The translations under genes were made by a program, and so were the position numbers. This document shows, one piece after another, positions 55,801 to 64,000 of a stretch of DNA of 64,000 bases. The DNA is from Symbiodinium kawagutii (lineage: Eukaryota; Sar; Dinophyceae; Suessiales; Symbiodiniaceae). Numbering within the stretch: position 1 is the stretch's first letter; the number at the start of each line of letters is the position of its first letter. The stretch spans positions 23,292 through 87,291 of the forward strand of contig VSDK01016660.1 of NCBI GenBank assembly GCA_009767595.1, written 5' to 3'. Below the pieces are notes generated by a model. It had not been told where the DNA came from. It saw only the letters and a program-made list of their open reading frames with translations, and did not search any database.

Positions 55801-58227
55801 TTTGAAGCGATGGTGATGTCATGGAACCAACTTTGCACATTGGCGCAATCCAACAATGTGCATCCTTTGATCAAGTTGCAAGCCGAAGCTGAACAAGATC
55901 GACGAGCTCCACTTGATGCTCTGGTCGAGGACCATGGATCATGGGATGGCAGATGGTCCTTTATGTGTGAGAAGGACTGGAAGATGATGCAGGAGCTTAG
56001 CCAGCCCTGGCCGAATGGGGCTACCTATGATGCACTGTCCGTGCAGGCTGCGAGAAAAGAGTATGCTTGGCGAGAACTCTCAGCTGAAGACAAAGCTGGA
56101 TTCACTGAGGCAGCAGCCAAAGGTTGGTCCGTCTATGTGGACAATGGAGCGGTCGAGGTGCTCGACATGAAGACCTCTGGCGAAATTCGTCGTCAACTTG
56201 CTCGTGACCAGTGCTTGGACAAGATCCTGAAGCCACGCTTTGTCCTGACCGATAAACATGACGGTCTCAGGACTCAGGATCATTGGCTGCCTCGGAAGTA
56301 CTCGGCTCGTCTAGTAGTACCAGGTTTCAGAGACAGAACGAACCTGGAAGGCCGACTCCGTAGAGATGCGCCAACTGGATGCAGAACCTCCCAGCATCTA
56401 TTGTTTTGCTTGGCAGCATGGAGGACTACTTGGACTCTGCTGAGCGGTGACATCAAGAGTGCGTTCATGAAGGGCGATGAGTTTGAGGATGTCAACCGAT
56501 TGCTGTATTTGTGCAGCACGGATCTCCATACTGGTCCCCCGATTCCGTTGAGACCTGGTCAATTGGCCAGAATCAAGAAGGCCGTTTTCGGCCTAGCCGA
56601 TGCGCCAAGAGCTTGGTGGTTGAAACTCAACAAGTCCCTCACTTCCTTTGGATGGCGAGTGATGGCTTTGGATGGAGCTGCCTGGCTTCTATGGTCGGAG
56701 GATGTCGATTGGAACTCCCCTCGAATGCACCACCTAAAAGGCATGATCGTTGCTCATGTGGATGATCTTTTGTTTGTGGGGGACTCCGATGCCGTGGTTT
56801 CCTTCGACAAGATCGGTGCTGCCTTGGGTTTTGGTTCAAGGGAGGAGCAAAGCTTTCAATGGTGTGGCAAACATATCTCACGAGCTCCTGATGGCACCGT
56901 GAGGATTAGCATGAAGGAGTACCACGCCAACTTGAAGGAGGTGTACCTGAGCAAATCTCGCAAAGCTCAACCTGAAGCTGAACTCACCCCCTCAGAGACA
57001 AGACAGTTGAAAGCCTTGTTGGGAAGCTTTCAATGGTTGGTGGCGCAGCTTCGCTTTGATCTGGCGTTTGCTGTGAGTTCGCTTCAAGGAGAACCGCCAA
57101 CGGTGGCCACTTTGGTCAAGGCCCATGGGCTTCTGAAAGAATTTCAACGTGATCCTGGCTTCGAACTCACGTTTCGTCCTGTGAACCTCGAGAAGTGTGG
57201 GATCATGGTCGTATGTGATGCAGCCCTGGGGAACGTTACTCGTGCTGGATCGACAGAAGGCACCGTTCAGGAAAAGGTGTTTTCTCAATCGTGCTATTTC
57301 GTCCTGATCGCGGATGAGATGTTGATGAACGGCGGAAAGGGCATGTTCAACATCTTGGACATGCGCAGCCATCGCCTTCCCCGGGTGTGCCGCAGCACTT
57401 ATGCTGCTGAGACGCTTGGATGTGAAGAAGGTTTCGATGTTGGCCTCCTGTGCAGAGGCTTCCTTGCAAATCTTCGTGGGCGAGATCCCGTTGGACGCCA
57501 AGGAGAACCAGCACTTGGCATGGTGGACCTGCAGGTCGTTGTCGATGCCAAAGACGTGTTCGACAAGAACAATTCGGACACGAGCACGTATGGGTCCCAG
57601 AAATCCATGGCGTTCACCGTTGCATGGGTGCGAGCTCAACTTCGAAAGCCTCGCACTTGCCTGAAGTGGACTTCGACTGAGAACATGTGGGTCGATGGTG
57701 GTACGAAGACAATGGATTTGACCCACATGCGTCGAATCATGCTTGCTGGAGAATGGGCTGTGACCTATTGCCCAAAGTTTGTAAAGCAGGTCTACAAGGC
57801 GGCCAAGACGAAGAAGCTGCCTTCGCGTGGACCTCAAGAACTACTTGGCGAACCTTTGACTGCTCAGGATCCAATGCTGAGCCACTTGATGAAGCTTGGA
57901 GAATCGCGAGGATGGCATTTCCAGAACAATGTGGGAGTGAATGTCGCTTTCAATGCCAAGTCCTTTCGAACGCCGGAACCTCGTTTTAGCCCAGTTCTTT
58001 TTCCATTGAGATCGACTTTTGGCCGTTTTGACAAGGCCGTCGACCAATGTGAGTGGCGTCAGCTGGAACGAGCTGTCAAGTATGGTGATTTGGCCAACCA
58101 GCATGCGCTGTTTGGTGGGCAGGCGCCCATTTTGATCACCCTTTTCCACCGTGGGGCTGCCGATTTAAGCAGTGATCAATTGCAACAAGAAAATGGGATG
58201 AATGTGAATCATTCAGCCTTGCATTGA
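49894..58227 (+). CDS. copia gag-pol polyprotein with methyltransferase-like domain
   Basis: The first ATG of the frame after the LTR is at 49894 (MADDSEKGFGPWSR), giving about 2777 residues. A longer reading from within the LTR would need a non-ATG start. In order: gag capsid region (WDGSPQTWRKFKRDV, about 15-210); acidic linker; zinc knuckle C386-C389-H394-C401; protease with D498 in LDSACNRTCTG and a second motif LLIGRD near 577-582; a segment where the better frame is +2 (about 783-1050); a methyltransferase-like block (about 1120-1330; FPCNPWS with C1190, MENP at 1235-1238); integrase with H1392, H1397, C1425, C1428 and D1455, D1514, E1550 (35 residues between the last two); a GKP/SH3-like tail near 1680-1745; Pro/Ala-rich linker; reverse transcriptase with D2186 and HVDD (D2290, D2291); RNase H with D2442, E2506, D2551; and a C-terminal extension of about 150 residues. 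The TGA stop lies inside the 3' LTR. Confidence 0.93.
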   Translation: MADDSEKGFGPWSRVPQWDGSPQTWRKFKRDVNWWLSSLDLAGSVKYNLAARFLLRQDGVARQRGEEFTPAELQYLPADMVRDPETGEDLELRPVNYLAGVEKLMEAWESMTGHTDLDKRGELRQQFYMDLQRKPNERVSEFATRFRSLVADLRAEGVQLHDNELGWWLKQKLGLDAIRRQLLDTAVGRSEDYKVIEREVLRLFRDLHDNDPLRRRFEPASPQKLTVRRLFQHNKAPSTLATPSSLRSNASTISRPSTLRSSVSRQAHVTETVDEEVPDENAEIEAGDDGSAEVGAQIEEVLQAEAEILATELEAAEEEGIDPAVIQEFESGIESAAETLVTMREARQTLANVRKDRGYQKPADGGKGGRKGSQSSARKQSGRHPCFDCGGTGHWAGDAECPMPGAKKAAPKKSAKQVRIAESESNANVTEAMSSLPLHDVLTVEETPIDHEILMVSKGEHGGMTLEQALAENIARSALVTNHGPELPSDKELVGALDSACNRTCTGSVWLKQYLAVLETAPKFVQNLIKCEEECENFRFGNNGVVPSVQRWRLPAMIGNTLICIWVSMVPIGTLGLLIGRDFMEAVGAVLNFTKKTLQCSLFPSGTLSLRQMVAGHFMLDLLPRRQDWGAPPQNRWRRVGQDGVVDIPMDRMTWTRHCMKEDVGHGHGATEHEHQLTEQAIHASHFVTMAVDLKHRMELRPTTSSSAPLAPVDQTNSKRAAARGYGGGKKPAMRRPMEANVVSCDCPTAVASHRSVAMVGAKTRLAVLALSLSIGAVMFRLGQPDRIHVGGQVGSSSTPSPGYEEVEPFAAWGMPSPSRPRGIQHGLPRGCSHDSNGWCCPGLSGAKASCAQSIAGRAESRSEGQAGSWTAGAHGEVAVGAKGWLAFLERRLAQVGHPASAGDRREGHGCIPEAEDHPAGGRTDGRSARKSLNCRQDGPGEQAQGEGHCCEVFTVQTECSSSQTESHDASLSAHRVPDEWRPDRHGRVRSSSRSHPGRCRDVGDERGRALRAELVSGWDDSSRAIGGNPRPIGSAASGGAASGIGGGALDYETTDEDYHFGWSKKPKPGVSQMISQAWSKHCRDRAAVSRDRFEVLEVMMQQWNDEMKDAMNETFFAQMEFMDGIFVTEVYSDTDPILAEARRRGRGLRGAPSMTLKTGWDFTKPEDRRKAVKWVKDNKPYVLALAFPCNPWSPLLYLNDKVDVQGLRDEAEQLVAFAVELALLQMKGNRHFFMENPLPSAAWKLPVVVELLKHPKVRSIVVDMCRFNLRSEDGLLHRKSTRLASSSQAFISYMMDHRCTGDHVHAPVIGGTKVTRRAGHYTPEFAKRVVDGLMAQFEHETALMQAHESLAMETDVAADPLSSDDGETEVAEEINQVRIPASIKAAVRRLHVNTGHRSGRRLARALVVCGAPREAILAAKHLKCDTCAERRAPKTRRPATLPPVREVGAQVHVDILMLEDVHKVVYPVFHVTDRVSRFQIAGLLPDKSTRSVINFLTLQRVPLLGVPQTLVADQGREFISEEFEGWCSSRTIYLYHIGVQCPWMNGIAERSGATLKAIVGAQVRAHSISGAAELGLAVAEACAAYNADINEEGTSPLQAVTGRQSPAQGDVLAGVGNRLAEHSLVENRPSLARQVALRETARVAMVRLHYSRSLRRAELARARTSPGDDLPQPGDLCYFWRESKYNPRRRQEPGVPRRRLELKRWFGPALVVAIERGAGGELAGHAFVSFRGQLTKCGLEHIRKASSLENISVESWEKAIKDVIEATPVQPEPVAAAATPKAAAKAAALPAVPEAYAEAAVQPDELEPRMHGYDPGESALFGSDDDYSPEFDEPPVPSEQPHGLGPGLLPVASAPGTSMEFEQVPPLTVPEVVAALQPAVSSASSATTPNTPGSQSTIQPSTPIPGLLDLSSANRRMLLGGARSRARSLEAPTSPRGPGEKRDASQEAVREAAPPPPGPSSDQAEVPAFEAMVMSWNQLCTLAQSNNVHPLIKLQAEAEQDRRAPLDALVEDHGSWDGRWSFMCEKDWKMMQELSQPWPNGATYDALSVQAARKEYAWRELSAEDKAGFTEAAAKGWSVYVDNGAVEVLDMKTSGEIRRQLARDQCLDKILKPRFVLTDKHDGLRTQDHWLPRKYSARLVVPGFRDRTNLEGRLRRDAPTGCRTSQHLLFCLAAWRTTWTLLSGDIKSAFMKGDEFEDVNRLLYLCSTDLHTGPPIPLRPGQLARIKKAVFGLADAPRAWWLKLNKSLTSFGWRVMALDGAAWLLWSEDVDWNSPRMHHLKGMIVAHVDDLLFVGDSDAVVSFDKIGAALGFGSREEQSFQWCGKHISRAPDGTVRISMKEYHANLKEVYLSKSRKAQPEAELTPSETRQLKALLGSFQWLVAQLRFDLAFAVSSLQGEPPTVATLVKAHGLLKEFQRDPGFELTFRPVNLEKCGIMVVCDAALGNVTRAGSTEGTVQEKVFSQSCYFVLIADEMLMNGGKGMFNILDMRSHRLPRVCRSTYAAETLGCEEGFDVGLLCRGFLANLRGRDPVGRQGEPALGMVDLQVVVDAKDVFDKNNSDTSTYGSQKSMAFTVAWVRAQLRKPRTCLKWTSTENMWVDGGTKTMDLTHMRRIMLAGEWAVTYCPKFVKQVYKAAKTKKLPSRGPQELLGEPLTAQDPMLSHLMKLGESRGWHFQNNVGVNVAFNAKSFRTPEPRFSPVLFPLRSTFGRFDKAVDQCEWRQLERAVKYGDLANQHALFGGQAPILITLFHRGAADLSSDQLQQENGMNVNHSALH
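52052..53044 (+). CDS. overlapping +2 frame, best read of the pre-integrase segment
   Basis: From about 52240 to 53044 this frame, not the main one, reads like protein: DWASQIESMLEDKLAPRRH, AVHKALQEELKAEAKAKLA and KLKITPLVAALMADQQESR, rich in Lys and Ala with helical periodicity. The main frame over the same bases is a Gly/Ser/Arg-rich jumble. The first part (52052-52240) is poor in this frame, so the switch is near 52225-52260. At 53033-53045 a loss of one base in GGAGGAGGAGCT would return this frame to the main one. Two compensating single-base changes, programmed frameshifting, or true dual coding are possible. Confidence 0.6.
   Translation: MLLPEGTVVGRSQRCVGRWRRMWCRVIARLLWHHTGVLLWLVQRPGLRFLPFPYPSVRSCSDWASQIESMLEDKLAPRRHLRLAMKKLSLSRLGECLHLRDRVGFSMAFLEDVRMTAMVGAARGFQGQKQAVHKALQEELKAEAKAKLAAGQQVPMVKSLLGPRGGLPSLKGDLLKLATLLQLETDEKDTVASLKLKITPLVAALMADQQESRSTAGKMALENKPKAKATAVKSSPSKPSAAAPKPKAMMPPSQPIECPMSGDQTAMAEYALRQGVILDDAEMLEMNEDELYELNWSQAGMIRQEQLEAIHGPLDLLRPAELHQVLEEEL
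58187..58202 (+). promoter_or_regulatory. candidate polypurine tract
   Basis: AAGAAAATGGGATGAA directly precedes the 3' LTR. It is purine apart from two T. This is the expected place for plus-strand priming. It also lies inside the coding frame. Confidence 0.6.
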
Positions 58228-58393
58228 TCACTTTTCTCATGTCATGCAGCATGCGCTGCGCTGCCCTGGCTCTGATGCCCCACGGTCGTTCCTTGGATTG
58301 GCCGGACTAGGCCTTTAGCCATTTGCTACGCTGCAAAAGGTGCTGTGCTGACCGCTTCGCTTGATTGGGTTGCGTGAAGCCCGTGCTTTCACA
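58203..58393 (+). repeat. 3' LTR
   Basis: 191 bp identical by eye to the 5' LTR, followed by TTTCT (58394-58398), which repeats the bases before the 5' LTR. The polyprotein stop codon falls at bases 23-25 of this LTR. Confidence 0.97.
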
Positions 58394-58398
58394 TTTCT

Positions 58399-59928
58399 CA
58401 ATGGGGCAGATGTGGAGTAAGCTGCCTTGGTTCTCTCATTGGTGACCCGTCTCCATTAGAATATCCCAAGGTTGATCGGTTGATCACCACCATCTCGGAG
58501 TTCTGGTCGTTGAAATATGTTGAAATCTGCTTGAAGAAGCGGATACATGCTTGGGATATCCCCTATAATATCCTATAACTGTTGCTTCTTATTCCCTACA
58601 AATCATCAAAAACACGCCCATAAATCCACCATTCTAAGAAACCCTGGATCCCAGCGATGTTTCCTGCCCTGGATCCTGGCTGGTTAGGAAACAGATTGAG
58701 CTGAACGACCGCAACTTCTACCGCGATCCTTCACGGGTGCAGCTGCAGCAAGAAGCAAGCCCCTTGGAGCAGACCTGTATTCGTTAGCAGCTGGTTTACA
58801 GTTCAGTAGGCAGTGATGGGTTTCGTTGGCAGCTGGTTTACGTTGGCAAATGCAAAGATCGCAAATGGTGGGGATAGGTGGTATCATTTGTGCCTGCAGT
58901 GCAGTTATGTTTTTTTGCTTGGATTATTTGCGCTTTCTTGTGCACCAGTCGCGCGATCCCATATCCTTTGCCCGGCGACCACTCCATCGTTGACCTCCCG
59001 ACTTGCTGCAAATATGTAGCATAAATCGGGCCAAGAAAATTTGCAGTAAGTTTTGCAGGGGCAGGAACTGTTCACGAGAACAAACAACACAAATAACACA
59101 GAATAATTACTCACTGAAAAAGCTCATAGCACCTTGGACGGTCATTTCCTGGTCACATTTCCCAGTCGCTGTCGCTGAACATGTTCTTCAATATAATATA
59201 AGAAAAAACACAGGAGATGGAAGCTGAAATGACCACTATCAGAGTTTCGATTCCCATGGCGTGGGATATCCAACAGGATTTGGGTATACAGTCTTCTCAG
59301 GGGATGGATTCTGTGTGGTTGCATTCCACAGCAAGAGGGGCCACATCAACTTGCACCATGCCAAACTGGTCTGTGAAACATATTTGGGTGGCTGGCAGCC
59401 ACTAACTTGGATTCTTACGGCTTTTGGGATTGGTTTGATTTCCATCCACCAACTCAAAATCGAAGCTTCAACAGGGATCCAGTCAAGCCACCAAGACACC
59501 CCTGCCACAGCTCCAAATGTCCTGTTTCTGTTTGGAATACCCCAATGGCTTGTAGATAAATGGTCATGTGGTCCTATACGTTACCCGTTCACGATCCCTC
59601 AGAATCATTGAACCAGTTGCCAACCTTTGTCAAGCACTGAGTCTACATTTAGGCGCTGGTTGTACGTATATGGGAATAACCAGACATGGGGATAGCCAGA
59701 CATAGGGGATCCTGCAGATGCCCATGCCTTAAACCAGCATATGACAGCAAAAATGATCGTTTGGAACAGGGAACCACTTGGTTGGGGGGCCCTCATTGCG
59801 GAATACATGCGCATTTCTCTTTATTGTTGCTTAGCACCATTTGCTCAGTGTATTCGATACGAGCTACTCATTTTTGTCTATTTCAATGGCAACAGTCAAT
59901 CATGATGGGGTCATGATTCGATTTTTTC
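58399..59928. other. flank of the retrotransposon, no supported gene
   Basis: Overlapping short frames lie at 58813-59019 and 59217-59611, on both strands, without paired splice signals. 'cagctggttta' occurs twice near 58790 and 58831. Confidence 0.35.
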
Positions 59929-60052
59929 AACACAATTGTGTCAACATTTTTTTTCAACATATGTTTGTTTCAACCTGTTTTTTTTCAACATATGTTTGTT
60001 TCAACATATTTTTTCAACATATGTTTGTTTCAAGCGGTTTTTTTCAACATGT
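59929..60052. repeat. about 30-bp tandem repeat TTTCAACATATGTTTGTTTC
   Basis: Three to four copies with T-runs of varying length. The Phe/Cys/Asn frames across it are artefacts. Confidence 0.8.
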
Positions 60053-60449
60053 TCATCAAACTCGGAAAGCGCCTGAAGTTTCATGGGTCAAACCTGGACA
60101 ACTCCACCGCCGAGGCTATGAGAACCGCAAGGTTCGCATGGCGTCGATGAGCCCCCCCAGTTCGCCCAAGAACCGCAGTCGAAGAGGAGCCCCATGGCGC
60201 TGCCCTGGCTGTGTCGGAACCAGTGTTGTGCGCTGAGCATAGCATAGCCCTAGCCTCTAACATCCACCAACTTTTAAGGTGCAAGCTTTTCATGTTCTCG
60301 TTTTGCCCCCCCCCAAAAGCAGGCATCGGGATTTTCTCCATTGTTATGAAACCCAATTTTGGTTGCTCAGAAACACTTCAATTAGCTGCTCAGAAACACC
60401 ACTAAATTGGTTACCTGGGTTGCTTATGTCCGGCTGATTTGGCCCGAAG

Positions 60450-60619
60450 AGTCAGCACAAACTCCCAATCTTCAGCAGTCAGCTGTGTCTCCAGGTTCCC
60501 GTGACTCCTTGGGTTTGGAGAGACGCAACAGTGGCACAGGCCGAGCGGCGGTGTCAATGGAAGCCTTGAATCTCAAAAGAACTCAGAGGTACAAGACTGG
60601 GCTGACCAGTGAGGAGTAG
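60450..60619 (+). CDS. candidate terminal exon, Ser/Arg-rich
   Basis: The frame reads SAQTPNLQQSAVSPGSRDS then LGLERRNSGTGRAAVSMEA and ends at TAG 60617-60619. It looks like a disordered C-terminus. The acceptor was not fixed. A B-family element begins 38 bp after the stop. Confidence 0.35.
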
Positions 60620-60656
60620 AACATGTGATTTCAAAAATCAGAGGTACAACTCATTG

Positions 60657-60751
60657 GGTGTTTCCTTGAAATGGGGCCCCAAAAATGGTTGGTTTACTCG
60701 CACAAATGGTTTATTGACTGGATTTCGAGGGTCCCCTATTTTGAGAAACAC
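60657..60751. mobile_element. B-family element
   Basis: The ends are GGTGTTTCCTTGAAATGGGG and CCCTATTTTGAGAAACAC, with the body word 'aaaaatggttggttta'. The target duplication is unclear. Confidence 0.65.
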
Positions 60752-61437
60752 TCTATGTCTCTATGTTAGTTTTAGACTGTTGTGGCAGTTGGCGAAAAGT
60801 GAGCCACCCCAAGTTCGGAAGAAGGACGTTTACGTACGGTTCCTAGTTGTTGACGTTGGTTGATGATAAGAGATGATGATCACCTATACTGTAGCCGGTT
60901 GCGATATACCACCAACATGTTTGTGAACATTGTGTGCCAATGGGTCAACAGGCAGAGTGTGGTGATATCGGAGAAGGGGTTGGTACGGGACCCCTCAACC
61001 ATCCCAGTCAGCTACAGTCTTCGGTGCAAGGTTTCTCTCCAGCGCCACTACCGCTCTGAACGCTGTACATACCCACACAATGCCTTTTTTTATACATATA
61101 GAAATATGTTTAGAGAAGTAAATACATTTCTATATGACATGATACATGTATAAGATAGACCTTTAAGTATGTACTGTATATTCTGTGATGTTTGTCATGG
61201 TTTGGGGTTTGCATGTTCTTCATTCCTTCGCGTTCGCCAGGCTCGGCCCCCCTGTCGCCAAAGAGTGGAGGTGCGAGTGGCAGGGTGGGTCGAAGCCAAG
61301 AAGGGTTTCAGTTGCAGGCCGCGAGGGTGCCCTTGTTGATCCAACATAGAACCAATTTACTTTTTTGAGCAGGACGGGTTTTAGTCTAATGTGTAATGTT
61401 AGGACCTCCACGGATTGTGTGAAGCGCGCCCTACATG

Positions 61438-61551
61438 GCTGTGGGTCAAAACCCCGTACCCCTGGTTCCCCTATCATTAACCATTGTTTCCCTTGTTATT
61501 GTTGGTCATTATCCCCCATTAGTTGGCTGGTTAATATTGACCCAACTCGCC
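61438..61551. mobile_element. A-family element (A11), ACATG duplication
   Basis: The ends are GCTGTGGGTCAAAACCCC and TTGACCCAACTCGCC. ACATG is on both sides (61433-61437 and 61552-61556). Confidence 0.85.
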
Positions 61552-62002
61552 ACATGGTTTTCGGGGTTTTCACGCGGATGGCAGCGCCAGGCTCAGGACC
61601 CTGGTCGAAAGAAGGCGTGGCGGGGAAAGCGCAGTTGGATGAGGTGATGGCTGAACAGTTGACTGGCTTCAACAGCCGTGAATAACTGGCCATTGGTTTG
61701 GAGGGAGCTAAGGAGCCAGGGGTTATCCCTATGGCCCTTGAAAGGAGGAGCTAAGGAGCTACTAGGAGTGGGGTCAAGCCATTCGGAATGGTTAAACATA
61801 AGGAATGATAAACAACAAGAGTGATTAAACAACTGGTGGGTGGTTTCAATGTGTTTTTTCCCCAACTGCATTTTACCACTGCTTGATTGGGTGACACACA
61901 CACATATTTTTCATGACGGGGTGGTTCAACCACCAACGGCCGTTGATCAAACATAGTAGCAATGGCTGGATTGCTAGCAGCTGAGAAGCCACACATCGGC
62001 CT

Positions 62003-62311
62003 GTGGCAGGCTCACCTGTGATGGCTCCAACGGTATCCAAGGCCGCTTCCCTGAAAGGCCGCTTCCCAGTGATCTGGGAGGGCAGGGGAATGCGGCAGTA
62101 CCGGGCCCCACCCCCTGGTCTACCAGAGGGTGACGTGAGATTTCTCGCCACAACAGGCATGGGGATTAGGCCCCGGTATCCGGGAACGTTGCAACAAAGT
62201 GGAAGTGGAGATTGCCCGGAAACAGGAGGAGAGGGGTCATGTAGAGACAGAAGTTGCTTGGTTGGGGTTTGTTTCGAAATGGATCAACCTTTTGGGGTCT
62301 ACAAGTGGTAA
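62003..62311. CDS. coding-like block, strand uncertain
   Basis: The + strand reads GSPVMAPTVSKAASLKGRF, then RGMRQYRAPPPGLPEGDVR. The - strand is also open (RNLTSPSGRPGGGARYCRI). A CAG acceptor lies at the + strand start. Direction cannot be settled by eye. Confidence 0.3.
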
Positions 62312-62482
62312 CGGATAACTGTGTTTTTGGCCAAACATTTGTTTTCACAACCGTTAAACCCTGCCTGAAGAGAACACCTTTCCTCTCGGCAAATCATTTA
62401 TCAAAGTGAATGAAACACACATGTTGTACTTGGCCAAGAAAATAATGCCCAGCAAGCTCACCATGAATCTGGTCATTTAATG

Positions 62483-62671
62483 TCACATGTCGGTCATGTA
62501 GCTGCTCATGAGGATGAAGACCAGCCAAACATTCAAGAAATCTATGTTACGGAGCATCATCCACAGTGATTCAGTGATGCTTCCTGCGTTGGTTTGCCGG
62601 GCGGCAATGATCAACTGCTTGGCTGAAAGTAGGAATACCAGATCACTAGAGCCTCCAAAGATCAAGAACCG
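62483..62671 (-). CDS. candidate terminal exon with hydrophobic segment
   Basis: Read downward after TTATTGTACAG, the frame is open for 62 codons to TGA. It reads RFLIFGGSSDLVFLLSAKQ, LIIAARQTNAGSITESLWM and NVWLVFILMSSYMTDM. The hydrophobic NVWLVFILM piece could be membrane-buried. No family was recognised. Confidence 0.4.
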   Translation of the reverse strand, partial: RFLIFGGSSDLVFLLSAKQLIIAARQTNAGSITESLWMMLRNIDFLNVWLVFILMSSYMTDM

Positions 62672-62699
62672 CTGTACAATAATCACACACATTTAGAAA

Positions 62700-63904
62700 T
62701 TTGCTTTCTTTGTGGATATCGAAGCGCTACCCAGATTTGCCAGGCATCAATCAATTGGATTCAATTCGGGGCGGCCTTGAATTGCTATCTCAGAATGGAA
62801 CGATAAAAAACAACATAACCAAAATGACATGGTAACATGTCATACAAACAACCAAAACCAACAAAACATAGAAAACAATGAATGGTGACATGCCAACCCC
62901 CAACCAGGCACCACCAGCTCCAGCCTGTTCAGGTCGGTCTGGCCGGCGCAACAGCGGTTCCAGTCAACGTGGCGCGTGATGTATCGTCCCGTGGCACCAT
63001 GCTGGTGCAAGTAATGGGAGGATGACTTTCAACATTGAATCTGGCTGCCAGAGGTACCCAGCGCGGGCCGCCCTTTAGAGAGGGCCTTTAAAGGGAGAGC
63101 AAAGAAGCTACCAGGAGGGTTCTCACCAAATGCTGGAAATAGTTCGTATGGAAAATATTGGATAATGATATCCAATGTATGTGCAAATGTACCGCCTGTT
63201 TATTCAATGTGCAATATCGCAGATGCTCCTGAGATAACTACCTCAAACGGGAGGAGTCGAGCGTTCGCGGACCTGTGGGTGGATAGTTCTTGTTTCCAAG
63301 TTGGAAAGGTCAAACAGATCTCAGGCGCGACGTGAATTTCAAGACGGATGGATGGCCATCGCTGCTATCATTTGTCGTAGCATGGAAATCATGACATCAT
63401 GTGACATCCATCGTTTAATCTTAGGGCCTTAGGGTCTCTTAACAACAGCACGACTAGTGGGGTAGTCGCCACCACCACCATTTTTTGGGCTTTGAAGCCT
63501 TCTGCTTTGGCAGATCCCTCGCTGGGTGCTGGGTCGTCGTCCATCGACCCTGGCGCATGAGCTTCTTCCGCATTCTTCGCGACGTCCAAGACGTGGTGAA
63601 GCATGGCGCTTTATCGCTTCCAAACGAAGGTAGCTTGTTGAGCTGACACCTCCCACGGAAATCCAAACACAATCCTGGAAATGGCAGAGTTTTTCACGAA
63701 ACTTTCAACCCACCTCACCTTAGATTTATTCACTTTACTGTGGATTTATGGGGGAAGATATGCAATTCGGAGGACCTTCGTTTTTTCAAAAAAGCAGCAA
63801 CTCTTTTCGCGGTCGTCCTGGGTGCGCTGCTCGAATTCTTGCCAGACATGCAGCGAAGCCATAGACAGTCTTACTATACAACGGTCATGATGTTTGCCTT
63901 AACA
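62700..63904. other. no well-supported gene
   Basis: A weak - strand frame at 63389-63604 (HHVLDVAKNAEEAHAPGSM) and a weak + strand piece at about 63772-63888 (RFFKKAATLFAVVLGALLE) read like protein but lack paired splice signals. Confidence 0.3.
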
Positions 63905-63909
63905 ATATG

Positions 63910-64000
63910 GTTATGGGTCAACATGAATCATCCATTTTGTAGAATAACCGACAACAAGAAGGAAAACAATGGTTAATGATGGGGGACCCAGGGGTACAGG
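63910..64000. mobile_element. A-family element (A12), cut by the window end
   Basis: It starts GTTATGGGTCAACATGAATC after ATATG (63905-63909) and follows the family body up to 'gacccaggggtacagg' at the last base. The right end lies outside the window. Confidence 0.75.

Larger units (their letters stand above)
49526..58393 (+). mobile_element. complete Ty1/copia LTR retrotransposon
   Basis: The element is 8868 bp from TG to CA. It has two 191-bp LTRs that read as identical, inverted tips TGTGAA and TTCACA, and a TTTCT target duplication (49521-49525 and 58394-58398). One long frame encodes gag, protease, integrase, reverse transcriptase and RNase H in that order. Integrase before reverse transcriptase defines Ty1/copia. 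Identical LTRs imply a recent insertion, because both are copied from one template. The length is well above the usual 5-6 kb of copia elements, mostly from added segments between protease and integrase and between integrase and reverse transcriptase. Confidence 0.97.

Noticed and set aside
50053-57837. Many open frames on the - strand and other + frames inside the retrotransposon
   Set aside because: They are shadows of the long GC-rich gag-pol frame. Only the +2 frame at about 52.24-53.04 kb reads as protein.
58316-58345. Dinoflagellate spliced-leader remnant in the LTR ('tagccatttgc')
   Set aside because: Only a short part resembles the leader (TAGCCATTTTGGC) and the rest does not match; both LTRs carry it, so it is LTR sequence.

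Overview
The window looks like nuclear DNA of a dinoflagellate, although no species can be named. Three things point there: protein-like blocks are short, scattered and bounded by AG and GT splice signals; microsatellites, minisatellites and small inverted-repeat transposons are dense; and the one long gene is a Ty1/copia polyprotein of a type familiar from dinoflagellates. No rRNA, tRNA, CRISPR array or dinoflagellate spliced-leader sequence was recognised.

Layout. From 1 to 20 kb, isolated exon-like blocks on the + strand sit among satellites: a purine-rich 10-mer at 6.1-6.5 kb, a 1.4 kb array of a GATC-containing 10-mer at 7.4-8.8 kb, and a CTAT/CTTT array at 13.6-14.1 kb. A 22-bp T-rich array fills 21.1-22.2 kb. 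From 26 to 38 kb there are many + strand exon candidates alternating with short terminal-inverted-repeat elements. A run of + strand exon candidates at 40.0-44.7 kb, ending in a stop at 44679, is the most gene-like host locus. Long - strand open blocks at 38.5-38.9 kb and 45.7-46.3 kb belong to genes on the other strand.

The best-supported feature is a complete Ty1/copia retrotransposon at 49526-58393. It has two 191-bp LTRs that read as identical, a 5-bp TTTCT target duplication, a candidate primer site, a purine tract and one open frame of about 2777 codons. The frame encodes gag with a zinc knuckle, an aspartic protease, a cytosine-methyltransferase-like block, integrase, reverse transcriptase and RNase H. 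Between about 52.24 and 53.04 kb the protein-like sequence moves to the +2 frame and then returns, yet the main frame stays open throughout.

At least five families of short inverted-repeat elements, here called A to E, recur through the window. A and B, although different in sequence, are repeatedly flanked by 5-bp duplications of the form ANNTG. C is flanked by TA. Several copies lie within tens of bases of exon-like blocks, which suggests (but does not prove) that they sit in introns or helped create them. All exon calls rest on frame, composition and splice signals only; no host gene product could be identified.
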